NCBI GenBank assembly: GCA_006386115.1
Contig: VFIW01000090.1
Location: 62,001 to 126,000, forward strand
From: Globisporangium splendens
Lineage: Eukaryota; Oomycota; Peronosporomycetes; Pythiales; Pythiaceae
Length of the DNA stretch: 64,000 bases
Reading direction: 5' to 3'
The stretch's first letter is position 1; every line of letters begins with the position of its first letter. This document shows positions 57,401-64,000 of this stretch, in pieces. The position numbers were made by a program, and so were the translations under genes. The notes beneath the pieces are model-generated. The model ran no database searches. It saw only the letters and a program-made list of their open reading frames with translations, and was not told the origin of the DNA.

Positions 57401-60400
57401 GAGGGGATGTTGAAGTGGAAAGGAAGCTGCTGCTTGATTTGCTGGTTTGCAGCTTCAACCGGCAATGGCGGTTCGAGTGACTACATTTGACACCAAGCGC
57501 CAGTATTTATGTCTGTGCTGTTGGTATTGAAAGAAATCGCTACAATGTAGCTCGCAGAGTCTGTGTCGGAGTCCTGGACTCCATTCTCCTCACTAGGACT
57601 CGAGGATCGAAGATATTTCTAGGATTCCTTCAGTTGGGGATATGCTTATATGCCTATTTGCCAAACAGCTGTATTGAGTTCGCGCTAAGAGATAGCATTC
57701 GGCGCTTGTTCGCCAAATCGTCCAACTGCTGGTGGACCATGTAAGGTTCGGAGGGCGAGTCGAAAGCATTTGCATGATTGTGAGTCTGGGATTTGAAGTA
57801 ACAGGGCTCACTGCCTGAGCAAAACAGAGGCTCAGCAAGATGCATGCAGCTGTTTGATGCCTTTTATGAATGGTCCGACTTGCTGTGATGCTCTTTCTCT
57901 CAGGATCACGACTGGCGCTCGTTCTGCAACTGCGCTGCGCCACATGGCACAGCGTCTGATTGTTGGCAGTTCTGTGACGTCACACCACATTCAACGCTCC
58001 TGACTATTAATTTCCCTTTATGCGTGCAAATACGAACTCAAAGCGCATTCCTGATTGCTGCAGCTTACAGCCTCACAAGATTTAATTGTTAGCATCGACA
58101 TCAAACGTTAATCGTTACGTCTCACAGACGCCCACACAGTTTTTAGCTTTGAGTCCTCGACAGCACAAGCGCTTGGTCTGCATGATTCGAGCAACACTGC
58201 TGCACGGCGCAAGCTGTCTTTGCAAAAGTAGGCAGTCAATTCCCAGCGACAAGAACAGTTCCGAGTGCGTTCCGGAAAGCAGCAGCATGTGGTGCTCGGT
58301 CCTGTTAGTGGACGCAATTTCGTCCGTCACTCCAGAGACAATAATCTGTCGGTGCACACATGATCGTGAGTCTGGACGTTACTATTGTACGGACTGACTG
58401 GCTAAACAAGCAATAGCCGCTGCAATGCTTGTGGCTGTTTGACGCCTATTATCCCAGATTCCAGCAGCTAGCGTCCGGCTTGCAGGATTATGGTCCAAGC
58501 TGGCAATCCGTCGTGACTTTCTGCCTGCCACATTGGCAGCGTCCGATCGTTGCCATCATCCTGACGTCACCTAATGTTCGCTGCATTCCTGACTCGCAGC
58601 TTCTTTTTTGGAAGAAAATGGCTGGCGCCTATTTTGTTGTTCGCTGCATGGCTCGAGTGAGCGTCCGGTTGTCTGACGTCACATAAAGTTCGTTGCTTCC
58701 CTGACTATCACCGTGGCAGCCATCCATGTGCAACACGAACACAAAGCGAAGCATGGCTGCCTGCTTCTTGACGTGCGTACGTGGCGCGGTTGACTGCCTG
58801 CCTCTGTGGTGTGTTCGCATGCGATGTGTCTCTAATATTCTGGACAATTGACGGATTGCTGCACGTTGACGGCTCGTGCGTGCGGCACTTCTCACGCTCT
58901 ATAATAACGTTGAGCACTGTACCGAATGCACTGAATCAGTTGATGCCACTCTTATATACGAATTGTATAACTGGATACCCTGTTGAAAGCGCTTCATTCA
59001 AATGAAAAGAGTGACTGTCTCTCCAGCAAAGCGAGTCGATCTGGTTGACACCTTTTCATTTTAATACATTGAGTTCTTTTCAATGTATACTCGTGGCATT
59101 TGGTACAAATCAGACATCTTGTTGTGCAGGGGGGGGATGCCTGCGTTGTCTAGTCGCTCTGCAGTTGACACAGTTGTCAGCTTTTGATGTGACCGACAAA
59201 GAGACCCATAGGTTGATTCACGGTCTCTTCCCAGTGTGCAGTGTTTGCGAATGTACGGGGCTCTCTCTCTGCATATCCAGATTAGATTTCACCAAACGGA
59301 CTCAACTGCTGCTTGCTTCCCAACGCAGACTACTTTATCCTGTCCGCCCCTCCTGCCAACCATTGATGTCGCCGCTCGATTGACCAAGCTGGCTTTCTGC
59401 AGACAGTGGCGACGATGCCTTTTGCACACAGAAAGTGGCATTTTCACATCCTCGTGGAGCGAGCGATGCCTGTCAGCTCGCTTCGTCTGCTGATTTCTGC
59501 GGCATGAGGTAAGTGCGTTCGTGCGTGCGTGTGGTAGGCGGACACATCAATAACGAACACAATTGCAGGTCCCACCTCCCGTGTCATGTGAATGAACAAC
59601 ATGGCGCACTTTGTAAATGCGATCGAGAGAAGGCGGGAATGTGTGAGACCTCAGGAGGGAACCATCGAGTGTGTTGTGTGCGTCTGGTTCGGATGCGAAC
59701 GAGCGAGCGATCAAGGCAAGTGCAGGTCTCACAAACGACTTGAGCTCCTCTCGAGCAGCTCATGATGTGTGCGAACCACTCGCCCACTCGTCTACACCTT
59801 GCTTGGTTCGCCGCGTACTTAGCAGTCTCATCAATGGTTTGTACCGCAGTCGATCGGAAAAGTTGTGCTAAAGTACGCAGTGGATGATCTCAGTCAGCAT
59901 TTGGATTATATGTTAAGTTCGCGACTGCAGTCATCACATTGCTCTTGTCTTTTTTTTGTGAGCAAAGTGCTGATGGAGAGTTGGACTGGCACAACTTCTG
60001 TTATTGCATATTGCAGCATGCAGCAATACATACAGGCTATCGCGTATAACAGGCAATTGAGACAATGAGTTCGTCATCAAGCGTTACAATTTGCTTCACG
60101 TATCACACATGAGAGGATACATTGCCTCAGTGCCACTAGATTTCTGTTCAAAAAAAGAAAAAGTTCCCTTTTTTCGCCCTTGATGTTGCACTAGAAGGAC
60201 GCACCTGCGCTCTAGCGGATTTCTTTCTATCTCCGTCTCTTTACCTCGAATACCCTTTCCATAACGCATACCAACTCTGTGAAATATCAACTCAGAAGCC
60301 GTCTAGAACGCATATTTGAGTCCACCATGCGTTTCCAGAGATCTCTCGCCCCGTCTGTTCGCAAATCTGCCTGCCATTCGTCCCAAGAGCGCATCTCGAG

Positions 60401-60650
60401 CAGCTCAACTCATACAAAAGCACTGTTGCGTCGCCTTTCGCACTGCGACTTGGATTGCAGAGAGGACGACGGTACAACTGTCGACATACGTGCGAGGAGG
60501 ATGGAGTCGGGTGAAACTGCGCTGCTGCTGATCTCACTTTGCCTCTCCTCCCAATCCTCGTTAGTTTATCCTATGGCGCTCTGTATGACCAAGCAAGCGG
60601 CCTGTCTGCCTCTTGATACCGACGTTGAGACCATCAGCAGTTTGCCACAC
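54409..60650. repeat. About 6 kb of degenerate, non-coding repeat array
   Basis: No gene is supportable on either strand. Blocks recur with divergence. GCGAGTG(T/C)TAC...CGGAAGTGG occurs near 54859 and 56939. CTCGTCTACAC occurs near 55084, 57207 and 59787. GAGAGAA...GGTTGTTTTC occurs near 55144 and 57273. CTTGATA(T/C)(A/G)ATTGG occurs near 55248 and 57352. A second set, GCTGTTTGA(T/C)G, occurs near 55615, 57847 and 58434. (T/G)GA(C)GTCAC elements occur near 57973, 58561 and 58675. Spacing of the first two copies is about 2.1-2.2 kb, suggesting an old tandem duplication of a non-coding or transposon-derived unit. No LTR, integrase or transposase frame was seen. Confidence 0.6.
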
Positions 60651-60689
60651 TGCTTTCGTCCTCATTCCCCAGATTGCCGCGTAGCTCGC

Positions 60690-60698
60690 ACTCGCTAT
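60690..60698 (+). promoter_or_regulatory. TATA-like element before the PX-like gene
   Basis: TATTTATAG lies about 75 bases upstream of the start at 60770. It is a possible TATA-type core element, unusual beside the initiator promoters elsewhere in the window. Confidence 0.3.
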
Positions 60699-60769
60699 TT
60701 ATAGAATCCCTCCCTCCCCAAATTTTTCAACACATCAAAACATTCCACAGACACACACCAGTGAACAAA

Positions 60770-61498
60770 ATGCGTCCGATCCGTTCCCAGTCCGTGTTCA
60801 CGACGACGCCCGCGTCGTACCACATGCCGACGATCCCGGTGATGTCCGGCAAGTCGTTTGTCGCTATTGAAGTCCCAGAGGCCGATGTGCCAGCCATGAG
60901 CCCCGCGTCCCCGCTGTCCGCGCAGGTGCTGCGCGTGCACACGGAGGAGAAGGAGAGCACGTCGCTCAAGAAGGTGCGCTTCGTGTACGAGATCGAGACG
61001 TGCCACCAGCAGACGGGCGAGGTGTTCCGCGCCGAGCGCCGCTTCCGCGAGTTCAAGCAGCTCCGTGAGGCGCTTCTCCACGAGTGCCGCGATTGCGCGA
61101 CGTGCCGCCCGTTCTACGAGAAGCTCAAGGAAGCCAAGCTGCCAGCCCGCAAGCTGGTCGTGCTCGACGCGCACAAGTACGGCGCGCAGCGCGTGCTGGA
61201 GCTGTCGCACTTTTTGCGTGACCTCGTCGCGATCGTCTCGACCCACGCGCGCGACTGCGCCAAGCACGGCGATGACATTGACAAGTCGGTCGGTCTCTTC
61301 CTTGGCGTGTCGTCCCTGAAGGACGCCGAGGATATGGCCACCCGCACGTCCCAAGAGCTGATCCCGCCACTCAAGACGCGCCAAGAGCGCATGGAGTTCC
61401 GCGCCGCGTCGATGCCGGACTTCCGTCTGTCGTCGTCGTCCATCCAGGTGCCAGAGGAGCTGCTCCTGCAGCGCCGACGCGGCCTCTCGGAGTGCTAA
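60770..61498 (+). CDS. PX-domain-like phosphoinositide-binding protein
   Basis: Intronless, 242 residues from Met 60770 (MRPIRSQSVFTTTPASYHMP). Residues ~60-180 resemble a phox-homology domain: VRFVYEIETCHQQTGEVFRA, then the basic ERRFREFKQLREAL (R-R-x-x-E-F is the lipid-binding box), a proline/basic turn (KEAKLPARK) and a helical end (RVLELSHFLRDLVAIV). Cys-rich CRDCATCRPF is inserted in the middle. Flanks are Ser/Pro-rich, and the C-terminus is basic (LLLQRRRGLSEC). High codon bias suggests strong expression. A PX role in endosomal targeting is inferred from these motifs and not certain. Confidence 0.7.
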   Translation: MRPIRSQSVFTTTPASYHMPTIPVMSGKSFVAIEVPEADVPAMSPASPLSAQVLRVHTEEKESTSLKKVRFVYEIETCHQQTGEVFRAERRFREFKQLREALLHECRDCATCRPFYEKLKEAKLPARKLVVLDAHKYGAQRVLELSHFLRDLVAIVSTHARDCAKHGDDIDKSVGLFLGVSSLKDAEDMATRTSQELIPPLKTRQERMEFRAASMPDFRLSSSSIQVPEELLLQRRRGLSEC

Positions 61499-62260
61499 GA
61501 GACCTGTGTTTAAAGTATTGAAGAAGAATGTTAACTTATTTATCCAAAGTGTGTGCCCAATTTTGCAAGCTCTGTATTGTTTGGATAGATGCATGGTAGA
61601 TGGTAGTGTCGAGTCAGTCTGTTGCAGTAGAAGCGTGATGTGAAACATGTCTTTTGCCTTTTTCATTATGTAGCCTTCTTCATCCTTTGCATTGGCTCTT
61701 TATAGCTATCTGTCATGTGCTTCATGCTTTTTCACGCACACTTCATCGCTTTCAAAGCTTGGGCTTATCGAATCTCATTGCATGGGTTGCCAGAGTGAGT
61801 CTTGGTAATTGTTTCAGCATGTGAGGCATGTCACCATTTGTCCTGACCAGGACACAGCAGCATGCTGTCAAAGCATGGTCTCGATGGTGCAAGCGGTGTA
61901 GCGACCACTTAGCACCAACGATGAAGCATTGGGAATCCTAGCAGCAAGAACCGCTGCCATCAGCAGTGGAGACGTGCAGTCTTTCCATTCATGATGGCGA
62001 TCCGGAGAGCCTTTACCAACTACAGTCTCAGTTAATCAAGGAGCTACCCAAGCGAATGCATAACGACATCGGCACGATGCTGAGTAAAAAGGGGAAAATG
62101 TATTCGTACAATATCAGGGTCTCTTTCTCTTCTAGGCAAAAGTCTATGGGTGTCATTGTTGTGTCTAGTGGGTTTGTTTTGCCGTGGATCTCATTTCTCC
62201 ACTCCGCATCCCGCTCGCTTGATAAAGAGAACAAACAAAAGCTTTCGTCATTTCGGCTGC
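61499..62260. other. Intergenic region between converging genes
   Basis: 3' flanks of the PX-like gene and the DEAD-box gene. Open frames on the plus strand (from 61966) are low in coding character and in part lie antisense to the helicase. No gene is supported. Confidence 0.4.
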
Positions 62261-64000
62261 TTACCAAGCCTTCTTCCACTTGTCTCCGCCAGAGCGCGAC
62301 GAACCTCCTTCCGAGAAGCGGCCAAAGTTGCTCTTGCGAGACGACGAGCGGCTGTCTCGCCCCTTGGAGAAGCCCACGTCGAAGTTGTTGCGGTCGCCAC
62401 CGAAGCTGCGGCCACCACGACGGCTGTCGTTCTCGCCTCCAAAAATGCGGCCACGGTCGTTGCGGTCGTTGCCCTTGTTCCAGCGGCTGCCGCTGCTGTT
62501 GTTGCCGCCAAAGCGGCTACTCGACGAACGACGGTCTCCACCGCCGTTGCGACCGCCAATGTTGTTGCTGCGCTGGTTGCTGCTGTCGACGAGCACACGT
62601 GGGAGTTCAATCGTTGGCGATACCGTCACGTCTTCGCCGCCCTCGGACGCGAAAAGAGCACGCACTTGGTCCATGGACTCGTGCGGAACGTCAAACACGA
62701 ACTTGCCGTCCACAGCGTGGATGTCGCGAGGGTTGAACTCGATCGTCGACGCCGACAGGATACGCGTCACATCGCGCGCGTTCTTGAGACCTTCGACCTG
62801 CACCGTCTGCATGCGCTGCTTGCCCGTGATCATCGACACGGCGTTCAGGCGCTTCGTGTCAAAACCACAGATGATCGCGAGCGCCGAGCTGAGCGCCGAG
62901 ACTCCCTGCTGGTCCAGCATCTGCTTGGCTGCGTCCTCAAACATGTGCGCCGAGTGCGCAGGGATCTCCGCGAGCTTCTTCGAGGCGTCTGAGACCGCGC
63001 TCTCGAGCACGTGCTCCACTTGTGGTGGCGATGCGTGGTTGAACTTGAACTTGTAGCGCTTTTCAAAGTCAAACACGTCGTTGACGTCGAAGCGATCAAA
63101 GAACACGACGTTCGTGCCCGAGCGACCAGCGCGGCCGGTACGACCGGCACGGTGCACGAAGCTCTCCTTGTCGCTCGGCAGACGGTATTGGATCACGAGC
63201 TCGACGTTCGCGATATCCAGACCACGCGCAGCAATGTCGGTGCAGATCAACGTCTTGACGGATCCATTGCGGAATCCCTCCATGGTCGACGTACGCATGC
63301 CCTGGGACAGATCGCCATGGAGCGCGCGCGCGTTTTGACCGCCGAGGACGTTCGCGATCTCGTCGGCTTCTTGTTTCGTTTCCGTGAACACGAGCGCTTG
63401 GCCGCCCTTTGCGTGGTGGCGAAGCACGTTCTCCAACAGATCGATACGCGTGCGCATTGGCGCATGGATCGCCTTGTGGGACACAGTCGCTGGCACGTGC
63501 GCGTCATCGTTGCCCACCAGATCGATCGACACCGGGTTCTTCAAGAACTTGCGCGCCATCGAGTTCACCCACTTTGGGAACGTCGCCGACCACATCACGC
63601 ATTGGCTCTCCTTCGGGATCCAGCCCAAGATGGTCTCGACGGCTTCCTGGAAACCAAACTTGAGCATCATATCGGCCTCATCGAGCACGGACACTTCCAC
63701 TTCTTCCAAGTTGAGCGAGCCCTTGTTGACCAAATCCATGATACGACCTGGGGTACCGACCAAGATGTCGACGCCGCGACGCAATTGGCTTTCTTGCACC
63801 GTGTACGAGACACCGCCCACAATGTTGGCCGTGCGCAATTGCGGCGAGATGCGCTTGATCTCTTCCGTCACTTGCAACGCGAGCTCGCGCGTTGGCAGCA
63901 GAATCACCGCCTTTGGTTCGCGCGATTGCTTTCCGCTGGCGAGGATCTTTTCCACGATCGGCAGCGCAAACGCAAGCGTCTTTCCCGAGCCGGTCTTCGA
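62261..64000 (-). CDS. DEAD-box RNA helicase, Gu/DDX21-type, N-terminus outside window
   Basis: ATP-dependent RNA helicase for ribosome biogenesis or organellar RNA. Reading right to left: motif I SKTGSGKTLAF at the right edge, PTRELALQV (Ia), TPGR (Ib), VLDEADMM (II), SAT (III), then in the second RecA lobe FTETKQEADEIANVL, DIAARGLDI and HRAGRTGRAG (VI). A GUCT-like domain follows (about 62800-63050; SALAIICGFD, NARDVTRILSA), and a Gly/Arg/Ser-rich tail (RRGGRSFGGDRNNFDVGFSK) ends at 62261. The order helicase-GUCT-RGG is that of DDX21/DDX50 and plant RH3/RH7. The frame is open to 64000, so the N-terminus and Q motif lie beyond the window. Confidence 0.95.
   Translation of the reverse strand, partial: SKTGSGKTLAFALPIVEKILASGKQSREPKAVILLPTRELALQVTEEIKRISPQLRTANIVGGVSYTVQESQLRRGVDILVGTPGRIMDLVNKGSLNLEEVEVSVLDEADMMLKFGFQEAVETILGWIPKESQCVMWSATFPKWVNSMARKFLKNPVSIDLVGNDDAHVPATVSHKAIHAPMRTRIDLLENVLRHHAKGGQALVFTETKQEADEIANVLGGQNARALHGDLSQGMRTSTMEGFRNGSVKTLICTDIAARGLDIANVELVIQYRLPSDKESFVHRAGRTGRAGRSGTNVVFFDRFDVNDVFDFEKRYKFKFNHASPPQVEHVLESAVSDASKKLAEIPAHSAHMFEDAAKQMLDQQGVSALSSALAIICGFDTKRLNAVSMITGKQRMQTVQVEGLKNARDVTRILSASTIEFNPRDIHAVDGKFVFDVPHESMDQVRALFASEGGEDVTVSPTIELPRVLVDSSNQRSNNIGGRNGGGDRRSSSSRFGGNNSSGSRWNKGNDRNDRGRIFGGENDSRRGGRSFGGDRNNFDVGFSKGRDSRSSSRKSNFGRFSEGGSSRSGGDKWKKAW

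Noticed and set aside
60695..61666. A 323-codon minus-strand open frame over the PX-like gene
   Set aside because: It is a shadow of a codon-biased plus-strand gene; no motif and no promoter on that side.
62150..62992. Ala/Val-rich and Pro/Ser-rich plus-strand open frames over the helicase
   Set aside because: They arise from antisense reading of the Gly/Arg/Ser-rich tail and the GUCT region of the helicase.

Overview
This is eukaryotic nuclear DNA, most likely from an oomycete. The pointers are: tightly packed genes on both strands; many short introns (about 50-110 nt) that open GTACGT or GTRNGT and often carry a CTGAC/CTAAC-like branch site; at least three initiator/flanking (Inr-FPR) core promoters of the oomycete type just upstream of start codons; a Crinkler-like nuclease fragment; and the gene families present. 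No rRNA, tRNA, CRISPR or complete transposon was recognised. Genus cannot be fixed from this window.

Layout. 0-14 kb: a 5'-truncated helical-repeat protein; a GT41 O-GlcNAc-transferase-like gene that appears decayed; a secreted GH3 glycosidase; a METTL21-type methyltransferase; a leucine-rich-repeat protein with a disturbed 3' end; mitochondrial fumarase. 15-25 kb: a small coiled-coil gene, an epsin-like adaptor with a long disordered tail, a CAMK-like kinase abutting a nuclease-like relic, the Ubc13 E2 enzyme, a secreted DUF268 protein, and a Bmt2-like 25S rRNA methyltransferase. 25-44 kb: CCA-adding enzyme, an NKAPD1-like SR/K-rich nuclear protein, an amino-acid transporter, a multi-pass membrane protein, a non-RD kinase, an ER acyltransferase, a CRT-like transporter with a 10-nt microexon, mitochondrial bL19, and SRP72. 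44-52 kb: a 7-kb LRR-IQ-EF-hand-RanBP2-zinc-finger gene broken by in-frame stops and frameshifts, and an unknown minus-strand gene. 52-64 kb: a choline-transporter-like protein, about 6 kb of degenerate non-coding repeats, a PX-like protein, and a DEAD-box helicase of the Gu/DDX21 type running off the right edge.

Most intact genes are housekeeping: RNA maturation (CCA enzyme, Bmt2, DEAD-box helicase), translation and secretion (bL19m, SRP72), lipid and solute handling (acyltransferase, CTL, CRT-like and AAAP transporters), signalling (two kinases, Ubc13) and central metabolism (fumarase). They do not form one pathway, and I see no operon-like logic.

The unusual material lies in three decayed or atypical loci (GT41-like, LRR-IQ-EF, nuclease relic), the microexon, the alternative first exons of the kinase, TG tracts at 3' splice sites, and the repeat array. 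Exon coordinates were worked out by hand from reading frames and splice dinucleotides, so introns are predictions.
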